Shown here piece by piece: positions 32,912 to 41,595 of a stretch of DNA of 64,000 nucleotides. The stretch lies in NCBI RefSeq assembly GCF_019468565.1, contig NZ_CP080521.1, positions 6,324,001-6,388,000 of the forward strand, read 5' to 3'. The notes under the pieces are model-generated. The model was given only the letters and a program-made list of their open reading frames with translations. It was not told the origin of the DNA and searched no databases. Made by a program: the position numbers and the translations under genes. This DNA is from Pseudonocardia sp. DSM 110487. GTDB lineage: Bacteria; Actinomycetota; Actinomycetes; Mycobacteriales; Pseudonocardiaceae. Positions within the stretch are counted from its first letter, which is position 1; every line of letters begins with the position of its first letter.

Positions 32912-33787
32912 TCAGGTGTTGTCCAGCACGAACGCCCGCATCAGCTCGGCGCACTCCGCGGCATGGGTCTCGAGCAGGAGGTGTGCGCCGTCGTAGATGT
33001 GCGCGTCCATGCGCTCGAGGGCCCGGTGGTAGGCGAGGACCTCGTTCACGTCGAAGTACGGGTCGTGCCGACCCCACAGCACGAGCGCCGGGGGCTGGTG
33101 GGCCTGGTGGTACTCGGCGAGCTCGTCGAAGCGGGCGACATGGTTGGCGTAGTCGGTGAACAGCGCGAACTGCGCGTCGAGGTTGCCGGGTCGGGTCATG
33201 CGCTCCCAGTCGAGGTGCCACGCCTCGGGAGGGGGCAGCTCGCGCAGGTACTCGGGGAGACCGAGGAGGTACTGGTCGCGTGTGCCAGCGAAGTTCAACC
33301 AGTCCGGTAGCGCGGCGCGCGTGTCGTCGCTCGGGTCGGCCCAGTACGCCTTGGCGTCGTCCCACTGCTCGCCAAGGCCGTCCTCGTGGGCGTTGCCGCT
33401 CTGGACGATCAGGCCCCGGATGCGACCCGGAGCCCGGGTGGCCAGGTGGTAGCCGACCGGCGCACCGAAGTCGTGCAGGTAGACGAAGAAGCGCTCGACC
33501 CCGAGCCTGCGGAGCAGGTTCTCGATCGTCCATGACAGGTTCTCGAAGGTGTAGGCGTACTCATCGACGGTCGGCGACGAGGACAGGCCGAAGCCGGGGA
33601 GATCGGGCACGACCACATGCGCGACGTCGGCCAGCGGCGGCATGACCTCGCGGAACCCGTGCGACGAGTTGGGGAACCCGTGCAGCAGCAGCACCGTTGG
33701 CCGGTCAGGGCGCCCGGCCTCGCGGTAGAACACCTCGAGGCCATCGACGTCGGTCTGTCGATGGCAGACCTTGTGGATCTTCCGCAT
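32912..33787 (-). CDS. Alpha/beta hydrolase, epoxide hydrolase/haloalkane dehalogenase-like
   Basis: 291 residues from the ATG at 33787, the third of three near-by starts and the only one with good spacing from GGGGAGG. Motifs: LLLHGFPNSSHGFREVMPPLAD, VPDLPGFGLSS, nucleophile Asp in VYLHDFGAPVGYHLA, acid in LWGRHDPYF, and His in GAHLLLETHAAE. An Asp nucleophile points to epoxide hydrolase or dehalogenase chemistry rather than esterase. The halide-binding Trp after the nucleophile is replaced by Phe (HDFG), so epoxide or other hydrolysis is more likely. Transcribed alone. Confidence 0.82.
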   Translation of the reverse strand: MRKIHKVCHRQTDVDGLEVFYREAGRPDRPTVLLLHGFPNSSHGFREVMPPLADVAHVVVPDLPGFGLSSSPTVDEYAYTFENLSWTIENLLRRLGVERFFVYLHDFGAPVGYHLATRAPGRIRGLIVQSGNAHEDGLGEQWDDAKAYWADPSDDTRAALPDWLNFAGTRDQYLLGLPEYLRELPPPEAWHLDWERMTRPGNLDAQFALFTDYANHVARFDELAEYHQAHQPPALVLWGRHDPYFDVNEVLAYHRALERMDAHIYDGAHLLLETHAAECAELMRAFVLDNT

Positions 33788-33973
33788 CGCCATCCTCCCC
33801 ACGTGTCTGTAACCCTTTATTACCCAGATACCGGTTAGTCAGTCGTGTCGGGCGACGAGGATCGCGCCCGCCGCGCCGACGTCGGGTTGACAGGGATGTC
33901 GAGAACGGTCAGGCGGCTCCGTCTCAGGGGCAGATGCGGCCACCGTGGCCCTACGACAGCAAGGAGACCCAGC

Positions 33974-34414
33974 ATGGCGATCCAGCGGATGGACAACGTC
34001 CTCATCGTTGTCGAGGATCTCGACGCCACCATTTCGTTCTTCGTCGAGCTCGGCATGGAGCTGGAGGGCAGGGGGTCGGTCGAGGGCCCTTGGGTGGAGC
34101 GCATCATCGGGATCGACGACGTCCGAGAGGAGGTCGCAATGCTGCGGACCCCGGACGGCCACGGCCGAATCGAGCTGGCGATGTTCCACACGCCGGAGGC
34201 GATCCGCAGCGAGCCGAAGGATGCACCGGCGAACACGCTGGGCATCCGTCGCGTCATGTTCGCCGTCGACGACATCGAGGACGTCGTTGCCCGCCTGCGC
34301 ACCCACGGCGCCGAACTCGTCGGTGAGCTGGCGGAGTTCGAGAACAGCTATCGGCTCTGCTACGTCCGCGGCCCCGAGGGCATCATCGTCGGGCTGGCCG
34401 AACAGGTCGGATGA
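33974..34414 (+). CDS. VOC-superfamily (glyoxalase/bleomycin-resistance-like) protein
   Basis: 146 residues from the ATG at 33974 with AAGGAG upstream. Two beta-alpha-beta-beta-beta halves are visible: MDNVLIVVEDLDATISFFVELGMELEGRG and LGIRRVMFAVDDIEDVVARLRTHGAELVGE, ending YVRGPEGIIVGLAEQVG. Candidate metal ligands are few, but E and H residues occur at GRIELAMFH and near the C-terminal EGIIVGLAE. Members bind or transform small molecules; the actual role is unknown. The downstream rph gene runs convergently, so the two do not share a transcript. Confidence 0.82.
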   Translation: MAIQRMDNVLIVVEDLDATISFFVELGMELEGRGSVEGPWVERIIGIDDVREEVAMLRTPDGHGRIELAMFHTPEAIRSEPKDAPANTLGIRRVMFAVDDIEDVVARLRTHGAELVGELAEFENSYRLCYVRGPEGIIVGLAEQVG

Positions 34415-34491
34415 AGGCCGCCGAACGAGCCGTGGATCGAGCGCGGCACGAGCCCGCAGCCCGTCCCCGCCCGGACACCAGGTCCTCGGAG

Positions 34492-37089
34492 TTAGTGTCC
34501 CGGCAGGATCTCGACGTACCCGTCCGTCCCATGCACGCGGATCCGCTGCCCGTCCCGGATCAGTCGGGTGGCTTTCTCCACCCCTACGACGGCCGGTAAC
34601 CCGTACTCCCGTGCGATCACTGCCCCGTGTGTCATCAATCCTCCGACCTCCGTCACCAGGCCTGCGATGGCGACGAAGAGGGGCGTCCAGCTCGGGTCCG
34701 TGTGGGCCGTGACGAGGATGTCACCCGGTTCGAGATCAGCATGGGCCATGTCCAGGATGACGCGGGCGCGTCCTTCGATGGTCCCGGCGGAGACCGGTAG
34801 GCCGATCAGGGCGCCGGTCGGCACGTCGTCGCGTCGGTACGCGCCGGCGATGCCCTCGCCATCCGAAGTCAGCACCCGGGGTGGCGTGAGCGCGTGGTAC
34901 GACCGGAACGCGTCCTTGCGCTGCTGGATCAGCTCGTCATCCACCCGGTTCGTGCGCGCGACGTCGTGGAGCTCCTGGAACGTGAGGTAGAAGACGTCCT
35001 CCTCCTCGGAGAGCACGTTGGCCTGCACGAGGCGTTCGGCCTCTTCCAGTAGGGCCTGCTTGTAGACGAAGTAGCGGCTGACGATGGCGTACTTCGGGTA
35101 CTCCCGGTAGCCGATGAAGGTCCGGACCCGCCCGATCATCCGCTTGGTCTCGTAGGCCTTGTGCTCACCGTCCGGCAGTGCCCGGAGATGGTCGAGCACC
35201 TCCTGCGCCTTCTTCTGGGCCTTCCGCCGTCCTTGCTCGAAGCGCCGCTCGGCGGCGCCCGGCTCGAAGTTCCTGACGTTGTCGAGGATCACGGGCACGA
35301 GCGTGGTGGGGCGTTCGCGCCAGCGCGGCCTCGTGATGTCGATCTCGCCGACGCAGCGCATGCCGTACCGGTCGAGGTAGGCCTCGATGGCGTGGCGCGC
35401 TTCGGTCCCGCCCGCGAACTTCGGAAGCTCGTCCAGGAAGCCATCGTCCTCGACGCCCTGCAGGAACGCCACCACCTCGGGATGCGGGCGGATCACGTCG
35501 GCGACGTCGAGCAGCGCCAGTCCCATCTCCGACGTGACGTTGCCGGGGGCCGACAGCGTGAGGGTGTCGGCCGCATTCTTCTCGCCCAGCCATTCCTGCA
35601 GCTGGTCGTTGAGCCACCAGGTGGCCTCCATCCCCGCCATGATCACCTGCATGCTCGATGGATCACCGAGGACTCGCTTGTGCTCCTGGAACGCCTCCAG
35701 CAGGAAGTCGAACAGCGCCGGTCCGGTCTTCGTCCGGATGTCGCGCCGCAGGGCGGCGATGGAGGCCTGGCTGCGCGCGATCAGCTCGGTGACGATGGCC
35801 GGATCGGTCTCGATCGGGGCGGACGCGCCCGTGGCCGGCGGCCCGCCCGGACCAGCCTCCGGGAGCGTCGGGACGAAGTCGTCGCGGTCGAGGACGGTCT
35901 CCAGCGCGTCCCTCATCAGCGGATCGCCCCTCCCCACCACCTCCAGGAGGCCGGCGCGGCTCGCGGGCGATGCCAGGCGCCGGGTGACGTCGACGAACAG
36001 CCTCCCGCCGGCCTCGTGCATCGGCACCATGGCCGTCAGCTGCCACACGGAGAGCCCCAGTGGCTTCATGGGGTCGGTCATCATCTGCTGATGACCAACG
36101 GAGACGTAGACGTGGTTCTCCCGGTCATGGGCCACGGGGATGGGGAACAGCGTGGTGATCGGCCGGCTCTGCACGATCTGGAAATCATCGTCGGCCAGGC
36201 ACCATTCGATGTCCTGCGGGCGGCCGAAATGCGCTTCGATCCGCCGCCCGAGCTGTACGAGCCGCACGACCTGCGCATCCGTCAGCGCCGGCTGCTCCTG
36301 CCGCTGCGGGTCGATCGCCACTTCCTGCGTCCCGCCGGCCGGCAGCGCGTGAACGGCACGCTTCTTGGCGGCGATCGCCTCGGCGACGACCTCGCCGTCG
36401 CGCACCCTGACGACGTCCGGGTTCACCAGGCCGGAAACCAGGGCCTCGCCGAGGCCGAAGCCGGCGTCCACGGTGGCGACCTTCCGGTTGCCCGTGACGG
36501 GGTCGGCCGTGAACAGGATGCCGGCCGCATCCGGGAAGACCATCTGCTGCACGACCACGGCCATGCGGACCGTGCGGTGGTCGATGCCGTTCCGCATGCG
36601 GTAGGTCACGGCCCGCTCGGTGAACAGCGACGCCCAGCACCGGCTGACGTGCTGGAGGATCGCCGCCGGTCCCACGACGTTCAGGTACGTGTCCTGCTGG
36701 CCGGCGAAGGAGGCCGTCGGAAGGTCCTCTGCCGTCGCGCTGGATCGGACGGCGTAGGCGGCTTGCTCGCCGAGCCGGGCGAGCGCGCGGGTGATCGCGG
36801 CCGCCAGATCGCCCGGCACGGCAATCCCTTCGACGGTCCGGCGGATCTCGGTGCTGAGCGTGCGGATCGCCTCCCGGTCATCCGGGTTCAGGCTCGACAG
36901 CCGATCGAGCCGATCGTCCATCGACGGTGCTTCGGCCAAGACCCGTTGGAAAGCGTCCGTCGTCACGCAGAAGCCATCCGGCACCCGGATGCCTTCGATC
37001 CGCGAGAGCTCCCCCAGGTGCGCGCCCTTGCCGCCAACGGCCGCGACCTGCGTCTGGTCGATCTCCTGGAGACCCACCACGTATCCCAT
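34492..37089 (-). CDS. rph: Rifamycin phosphotransferase (PEP-synthase-like)
   Basis: 865 residues from the ATG at 37089, the usual length of RPH enzymes. Domains in order: an ATP-grasp domain (1 to about 310) with AAVGGKGAHLGEL, AYAVRSSATAEDLPTASFAG and QDIEWCLADDDFQIVQSRPITTL; a rifamycin-binding helical domain (about 320-750); and the swivelling phosphohistidine domain (about 760-865) with H821 in GGLMTHGAVIAREYGLP. The end V-G-V-E-K-A-T-R-L-I-R-D-G-Q-R-I-R-V-H-G is typical of RPH rather than PEP synthase, which is also split differently. It phosphorylates and inactivates rifamycins. No obvious rifamycin-associated 19-bp element was seen upstream. Monocistronic. Confidence 0.87.
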   Translation of the reverse strand: MGYVVGLQEIDQTQVAAVGGKGAHLGELSRIEGIRVPDGFCVTTDAFQRVLAEAPSMDDRLDRLSSLNPDDREAIRTLSTEIRRTVEGIAVPGDLAAAITRALARLGEQAAYAVRSSATAEDLPTASFAGQQDTYLNVVGPAAILQHVSRCWASLFTERAVTYRMRNGIDHRTVRMAVVVQQMVFPDAAGILFTADPVTGNRKVATVDAGFGLGEALVSGLVNPDVVRVRDGEVVAEAIAAKKRAVHALPAGGTQEVAIDPQRQEQPALTDAQVVRLVQLGRRIEAHFGRPQDIEWCLADDDFQIVQSRPITTLFPIPVAHDRENHVYVSVGHQQMMTDPMKPLGLSVWQLTAMVPMHEAGGRLFVDVTRRLASPASRAGLLEVVGRGDPLMRDALETVLDRDDFVPTLPEAGPGGPPATGASAPIETDPAIVTELIARSQASIAALRRDIRTKTGPALFDFLLEAFQEHKRVLGDPSSMQVIMAGMEATWWLNDQLQEWLGEKNAADTLTLSAPGNVTSEMGLALLDVADVIRPHPEVVAFLQGVEDDGFLDELPKFAGGTEARHAIEAYLDRYGMRCVGEIDITRPRWRERPTTLVPVILDNVRNFEPGAAERRFEQGRRKAQKKAQEVLDHLRALPDGEHKAYETKRMIGRVRTFIGYREYPKYAIVSRYFVYKQALLEEAERLVQANVLSEEEDVFYLTFQELHDVARTNRVDDELIQQRKDAFRSYHALTPPRVLTSDGEGIAGAYRRDDVPTGALIGLPVSAGTIEGRARVILDMAHADLEPGDILVTAHTDPSWTPLFVAIAGLVTEVGGLMTHGAVIAREYGLPAVVGVEKATRLIRDGQRIRVHGTDGYVEILPGH

Positions 37090-37219
37090 CCCCGCCGCCC
37101 CTCTTCCGTTGGTCCCGGCTCGCAGCGGCCGATTATGGAGCACGAATCAGAACCTCATGAGAGCCGCGAATCGCGTATAAAGTGAAAGTGGGCAGGAGCC
37201 GTCTACCGCCCGCGCGAGC

Positions 37220-38101
37220 TCATTGGAGACGAGACATCATCGACTCGACCAGCCGATGGAGCGCCGGATTCGGGTTGTCCGGACTCCAACACGCATGCAA
37301 CGTCACCGAATGCGCATCGGCGGCAGCGAGTTCCCGGTACCGAACCCCGTGCACCCCCATCGCTGTGATCGACCGCGGCACGAGCGCGCATCCCGTCCCG
37401 GCCCGCACGAGTGCGAGCATGGTCGGCACCTGCGACACGAGCTGGCTCACCCGGTACCGGTTCATCCCGATCATGGCGGCGCAGATGTCGTGGAGGTACC
37501 GCGAGCCCTCTGGGCTGTAGCCGATGTACTCGTCGGTGACGTCGGCGAGGGCGACCGGCCCGTCCGCCGTGGCGAGTGGATGCCCGTCGGGCACCGCGAG
37601 CACGAGGTCCTCCGAGTGCACGAGCACGGACGCGAACTGCTCCGGGATCGGTGGCCGGACGAGGCCGAGGTCGAGCTCCATCCCGGCGAGCAGGTCGAAC
37701 TGGCCGGGGCTCGCCAGCTCGGTCAGCGCGACGCTCACGCCGGGGAGCCCCTCGTGCACGCGCGCCAGGAAGTCGCCGAGCACCGCGTAGGCGCCGATCG
37801 CGGTGAACGCGAGCCGTAGCGCGCCGGTCTCCCCCTCAGCGGCGCGCCGGGTGGCCTCGGGCGCCGCGTCGATCAGGGCGAGCGCGCGGCGGCAATGCGC
37901 GAGGAAGACCTCGCCGGCCGCGTTGAGCCGCACCCCGCGGCCAACCCGGTCGAAGAGCGCCACGCCCAGCGCCGTTTCCAGGGCCTGGACCTGGCGGGAC
38001 AGCGGCGGTTGGGTCAGGTTGAGCCGTGCCGCGGCCCGCCCGAAGTGCTGCTCCTCCGCGACGACGACGAACCCGCGGAGCTGGTGCAGCGACACATCCA
38101 T
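37220..38101 (-). CDS. LysR-family regulator divergent from the hydroxyacid operon
   Basis: 293 residues. HTH: VSLHQLRGFVVVAEEQHFGRAAARLNLTQPPLSRQVQALETALGVALFDR. The LysR_substrate domain (about 90-290) shows GALRLAFTAIGAYAVLGDFLARV, LASPGQFDLLAGMELDLGLVRPP and IGYSPEGSRYLHD. It resembles the BenM/CatM-like branch with the T-Q-P-P-L-S-R-Q recognition helix. I prefer the ATG at 38101 over an upstream GTG (38110). The 71-bp divergent gap carries GCAT-N6-ATGC (38144-38157), a candidate site. Likely controls 38173-44123. Confidence 0.87.
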   Translation of the reverse strand: MDVSLHQLRGFVVVAEEQHFGRAAARLNLTQPPLSRQVQALETALGVALFDRVGRGVRLNAAGEVFLAHCRRALALIDAAPEATRRAAEGETGALRLAFTAIGAYAVLGDFLARVHEGLPGVSVALTELASPGQFDLLAGMELDLGLVRPPIPEQFASVLVHSEDLVLAVPDGHPLATADGPVALADVTDEYIGYSPEGSRYLHDICAAMIGMNRYRVSQLVSQVPTMLALVRAGTGCALVPRSITAMGVHGVRYRELAAADAHSVTLHACWSPDNPNPALHRLVESMMSRLQ

Positions 38102-38143
38102 GCCACGCACGGTATCGGTCCATGCGGAATCGGGCTTGGACGT

Positions 38144-38157
38144 GCATCACGGGATGC
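38144..38157. promoter_or_regulatory. Candidate operator in the LysR/hydroxyacid operon divergent promoter
   Basis: GCAT-N6-ATGC dyad, 16 bp before the GTG of the 2-hydroxyacid dehydrogenase. A further ATGC at 38122-38125 could pair with the GCAT over a wider span. Position and symmetry suit a LysR site, but the word is short. Confidence 0.3.
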
Positions 38158-38172
38158 GCTTACCGTCGCCGC

Positions 38173-39126
38173 GTGCCCCGACTCGCCGTCGCCATGACAC
38201 CCGCACGCTTCGCCGACGTCTGCGATGCCGCCACCCGTGAGCTCCTCGAGGAGCGTTTCGAGGTGACGTGGGCCGGAGAGCGGCTGGAGCTCGTCGCCGG
38301 CGCCGACGTCGTGCTCACCAGCTGGGGCACCCCCCACCTGGACGCCGCGCTGTGCCCGCCGGTCGTCGCCCATGCCGCGGGCTCGGTGAAGCGGCTCGTC
38401 GACCCGGAGGTGTTCGACCGGGGCGTCGCGGTCTTCTCCGCGGCCGGCCGGATCGCATGGTCGGTGGGCGAGTACTGCCTCGCCGCGATCCTGACGCTCG
38501 CCCGGCAGCTCCCCCGCTTCGACACGGCGATGCGCGCGGGCGAGTGGAAGCCGGGGTACCTGCGCGGCCACGAGATCCGCGGCCGCGCGGTCGGGCTGCT
38601 CGGGGCGAGCTCCACGGCCAGGGCGCTGATCACGCTGCTGAAGCCGTTCGGCTGCGACATCGTCGTCTACGACCCCTTCCTCGACGCCGACCGGGCCGCG
38701 GCGCTCGGCGTGCGGACCGCCTCGCTGGAAGAGGCGCTCGCCTGCCCGATCGTCTCGGTGCACGTGCCGAACGTGCCCGAGACGCGCGGCATGGTGAGCC
38801 GCAAGCTGATCGAGGCCCTCACCGACGGGGCCGTCCTCGTGAACTCCTCCCGGGGTCCGGCCGTCGACCAGGAGGCACTGCTCGAGCACGTGCTCGACGG
38901 CCGGATCTCCGCCGCCCTCGACGTCTACGACGTGGAACCGCCTGCGCTCACCCCCGAGCACCTCGCCGCGCCGAACCTGCTGCTGTCCCCGCACGTCGCG
39001 GGCGACACCACCGAGGGCCACCTCGCGCTCACCGGATACGTCATGGCCGACGTGCTCGCCTACCTCGACCGGGGCGAGTGTGGACCGAGCTTCGTCGACC
39101 CGGCCTCCTGGGCCATCGCCGCCTGA
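38173..39126 (+). CDS. D-isomer-specific 2-hydroxyacid dehydrogenase
   Basis: 317 residues from a GTG at 38173 (an ATG at 38194 is an alternative). The family layout is plain: substrate-domain ends, NAD-binding VGLLGASSTARALITLLKPFGCDIVVYDPF, then VPNVPETRGMVSRKLIEALTDGAVLVNSSRGPAVDQEALLEHVL (signature with the Arg), ALDVYDVEPP (the Glu) and LSPHVAGDTTEGH (the catalytic His). The glycine motif reads GASSTA rather than the usual GxGxxG, a mild deviation. It reduces a 2-keto acid or oxidises the D-hydroxy acid. Stop and next start overlap (TGATG). Confidence 0.88.
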   Translation: MPRLAVAMTPARFADVCDAATRELLEERFEVTWAGERLELVAGADVVLTSWGTPHLDAALCPPVVAHAAGSVKRLVDPEVFDRGVAVFSAAGRIAWSVGEYCLAAILTLARQLPRFDTAMRAGEWKPGYLRGHEIRGRAVGLLGASSTARALITLLKPFGCDIVVYDPFLDADRAAALGVRTASLEEALACPIVSVHVPNVPETRGMVSRKLIEALTDGAVLVNSSRGPAVDQEALLEHVLDGRISAALDVYDVEPPALTPEHLAAPNLLLSPHVAGDTTEGHLALTGYVMADVLAYLDRGECGPSFVDPASWAIAA

Positions 39127-40253
39127 TGACACGCATCCGATCCGTCGAGGTCTTCCCCGTCGCCGTCCCGTTCGCCAAGGACTTCGTGCTCGGCAGCGGC
39201 GCGGTCGGCACCCAGGAACGCGCCGGGCAGGTGATCTTCGTGAAGATCGTCACCGAGGACGGCGTCGTCGGCTGGGGCGAGCAGCGCGCGCTGCCCAGCT
39301 GGAGCTACGAGACCGCCGAGACCATCGCGGTGGTGATCAAGCGGTACCTGCAGCCGCTGCTTCTGGAGCTCACCCCGTTCGACGTCGAGCTGTTCCACCG
39401 CAGGGCCAACCGGGTGCTCAGCCCCTCGGTGTCCAACGGCTTCCCCTTCGCAAGGGCCGCGGTCGATCTCGCCATGCACGACGCCGCGGGCCGGGCGGCA
39501 GGCCTGCCGGTGCACGCGCTGCTCGGCGGCCGGGTCCGCGAGGAGATCCCGCTCTGCTCGGCCATCGGCGTGGACGGTCCGGCCGCGGTCCGCGAGCGGG
39601 TGCAGCAGTCCGCGGACTACGGCGCGTACAAGGTCAAGATCGCGGGCGACCCGGACGCCGACGCCGCGGCGGTGCTCGCCGTCGCGGAGGTGGCGGCGGG
39701 CAAGCCGCTCTGGCTGGACGCCAACCAGTCCTACCGGCCCAGCGCGCTGAGAGGCCTGCTCGGGGCGATCGGCGACGTGCCCGGCCTGCACTGCGTCGAG
39801 CAACCGGTGCCCAGCACGGACGTGCTCGGGTTGCGCCGCCTGCGCACGATGATCGACCTCCCGGTCGCCGTCGACGAGGGCAGCTTCACCGCGGCCGACC
39901 TCGCGCGCGTCGTGCAGCTGGAGGCCGCCGACCTGGCCGTGATCAAGATCGCCAAAGCAGGTGGGATCCGCAACGCGCTCAAGACCGCGCAGGTGGCGAT
40001 CGCCAGTGGCCTGGAGCTGCTCGCCAGCGGCCTGACCGACTGCGGGATCGGGTTCGCCGCCGCGCTGCACCTGTTCAGCCAGCTCGACCTCGCGCTCCCC
40101 GCCGAGCTCAACGGCCCCGAACTGCTGGCCGACCTCTACGTCGACGGCCTGCGGATCACCAAGGCCGTCGCCACCGTGCCCGACGCGCCCGGCCTCGGCG
40201 TCGAGGTCGACGAGGAGCGCATCCGCGCGGAAGCACTGGACCTGTTCACCTGA
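39126..40253 (+). CDS. Enolase-superfamily enzyme, muconate-lactonizing subgroup
   Basis: 375 residues. The complete MLE-type set is present: K-x-K in YKVKIAG, metal ligands LDANQSY, CVEQPVPSTD and AVDEGSF, and the second Lys in VIKIAKAGGIRNAL. Capping domain with EVFPVAVPFAKDFVLGSG and VVGWGEQRALPSWSYET. Members do cycloisomerisation, dehydration (o-succinylbenzoate synthase-like) or epimerisation (N-succinyl amino acid racemase, dipeptide epimerase). Coupled to the 2-hydroxyacid dehydrogenase upstream and 17 bp before the ABC binding protein, so it acts on the imported compound. Confidence 0.87.
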   Translation: MTRIRSVEVFPVAVPFAKDFVLGSGAVGTQERAGQVIFVKIVTEDGVVGWGEQRALPSWSYETAETIAVVIKRYLQPLLLELTPFDVELFHRRANRVLSPSVSNGFPFARAAVDLAMHDAAGRAAGLPVHALLGGRVREEIPLCSAIGVDGPAAVRERVQQSADYGAYKVKIAGDPDADAAAVLAVAEVAAGKPLWLDANQSYRPSALRGLLGAIGDVPGLHCVEQPVPSTDVLGLRRLRTMIDLPVAVDEGSFTAADLARVVQLEAADLAVIKIAKAGGIRNALKTAQVAIASGLELLASGLTDCGIGFAAALHLFSQLDLALPAELNGPELLADLYVDGLRITKAVATVPDAPGLGVEVDEERIRAEALDLFT

Positions 40254-40270
40254 CCGATCGGGAGCCGACG

Positions 40271-41563
40271 ATGCCTCACCGACTCACGCGCCGTGACCTC
40301 CTGAAAGTTGCTGCGCTCACCGGACTGCTCGCCGGCTGCGGGTCCCGCCCGGACGGCGCCGCGACTTGGTCGATGTGGTCGAGCAGCCCCGAGGAGGCCG
40401 AGGTCTGGGCCAACTTCAGCCAGTACGTCGAGCAGCGGCTCGGCGTCCGGTCGGTCCCGAACCTCACCCCCTCGAACGGCTACCCGACCAAGCTCGACCT
40501 GCAGCTCGTGAGCGGCACGGCGAGCCTCGTCACCGCGATCAACGGGCAGCTGCTGCCCACCTACGCGGCACGGGGCGCGCTCCGCCCGCTCGACGACCTC
40601 ATCGCCGCCGACCCCGACTTCGACGCCGACGACTTCTACCCGCCCATTCGCGCCATCTCCTCCTTCGCCGGCCGGCCCTACATGGTCGGGTTCGACGTGG
40701 CGCCGAACGTCCTCTACGTCAACAAGACGCTGCTCGCGGAACGCGGCATCGACGCGCCGTCGCTCACCGAGCCGATGACCTGGGCCCGGTTCCGGGAGCT
40801 CGCCATCGAGCTCAGCGCGCCGCCCGACCGGTACGGGTTCACCTCTGCACCGGACATCGACAACCTCATCTCCTGGATCTACTGCGCGGGCGGCAACGTG
40901 ATGAACGCCGACGCCACCGCGGGCGCACTGGACGAGCCGGAGGCGATGGAGGCATTCGACTTCCTGGTCGGCCTGTTCGTCCGCGACAAGGTCACGCCGC
41001 CGATCACCAGCCTCGTCCCGACGAACGCGCGCGCCAACTTCATGGAGGGCAACGTCGCGTTCATGCAGAACGGCCCGTGGCAGGTGGTGAACGTGCGCAA
41101 GGCCGAGTTCGAGTGGGACATCGTGCCGTTCCCCGCCGGGCCTGCCGGCAGCATGCCGCGAGTGTCCGGGTCCGGCTTCGCCATCCCGGCCGCCGTCGGG
41201 GGCGCTGATCTCGAGCTGGCATGGACCCTGCTCAAGACGCTCACCAGCACCGGCGCGCTCAACATCTACGCCGGGGCAGGCCGCAACAACCCGGCCCGAT
41301 ACTCGGCGGGCTCCGCGTTCCAGCCGCCGCCCGCGAACGTCGGCATCGTCCAGCGGATCCTCGCCGGCGAGATCGCCGGCGGGCACCCGTTCGAGGTCAC
41401 CACCAACTGGAACCAGATCAAACAGATGCTCGACCAGGACCTGCCCCGCGGCTTCCTCGGGCAGCTCACCCCGGCCGAGGTGGTCGCAGGCCTGACCCCG
41501 CGGCTGGACGTCCTCATGACCCAGCACCAGGACAACGTGCGCCTCGCCGAGCTGCGCAAATGA
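40271..41563 (+). CDS. ABC transporter substrate-binding lipoprotein
   Basis: 430 residues. N-terminal LTRRDLLKVAALTGLLAGCGS combines a twin-arginine (R7-R8) with a lipobox LAGC (Cys 23), so it may be a Tat-exported lipoprotein. The mature body fits carbohydrate-type SBP family 1 (NVLYVNKTLLAERGID, ANFMEGNVAFMQNGPWQVVNV, GSGFAIPAA). It feeds the two permeases that follow. No ATP-binding subunit is in the operon; a shared MsmK-type ATPase elsewhere is the usual solution. Confidence 0.87.
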   Translation: MPHRLTRRDLLKVAALTGLLAGCGSRPDGAATWSMWSSSPEEAEVWANFSQYVEQRLGVRSVPNLTPSNGYPTKLDLQLVSGTASLVTAINGQLLPTYAARGALRPLDDLIAADPDFDADDFYPPIRAISSFAGRPYMVGFDVAPNVLYVNKTLLAERGIDAPSLTEPMTWARFRELAIELSAPPDRYGFTSAPDIDNLISWIYCAGGNVMNADATAGALDEPEAMEAFDFLVGLFVRDKVTPPITSLVPTNARANFMEGNVAFMQNGPWQVVNVRKAEFEWDIVPFPAGPAGSMPRVSGSGFAIPAAVGGADLELAWTLLKTLTSTGALNIYAGAGRNNPARYSAGSAFQPPPANVGIVQRILAGEIAGGHPFEVTTNWNQIKQMLDQDLPRGFLGQLTPAEVVAGLTPRLDVLMTQHQDNVRLAELRK

Positions 41564-41595
41564 ACAGCGGCTGGCGCCGCTTGAAGGAGGGCAAC

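Noticed and set aside
32912..33787. Haloalkane dehalogenase
   Set aside because: The Trp normally following the nucleophilic Asp and needed for halide binding is Phe; epoxide-hydrolase-like is safer.
34492..37089. Phosphoenolpyruvate synthase
   Set aside because: The domain order (ATP-grasp, middle domain, C-terminal phospho-His domain) and the closing motif match rifamycin phosphotransferase.
37090..37219. Rifamycin-associated element upstream of rph
   Set aside because: I looked for the GC-rich 19-bp inverted repeat reported upstream of such genes and saw nothing convincing.
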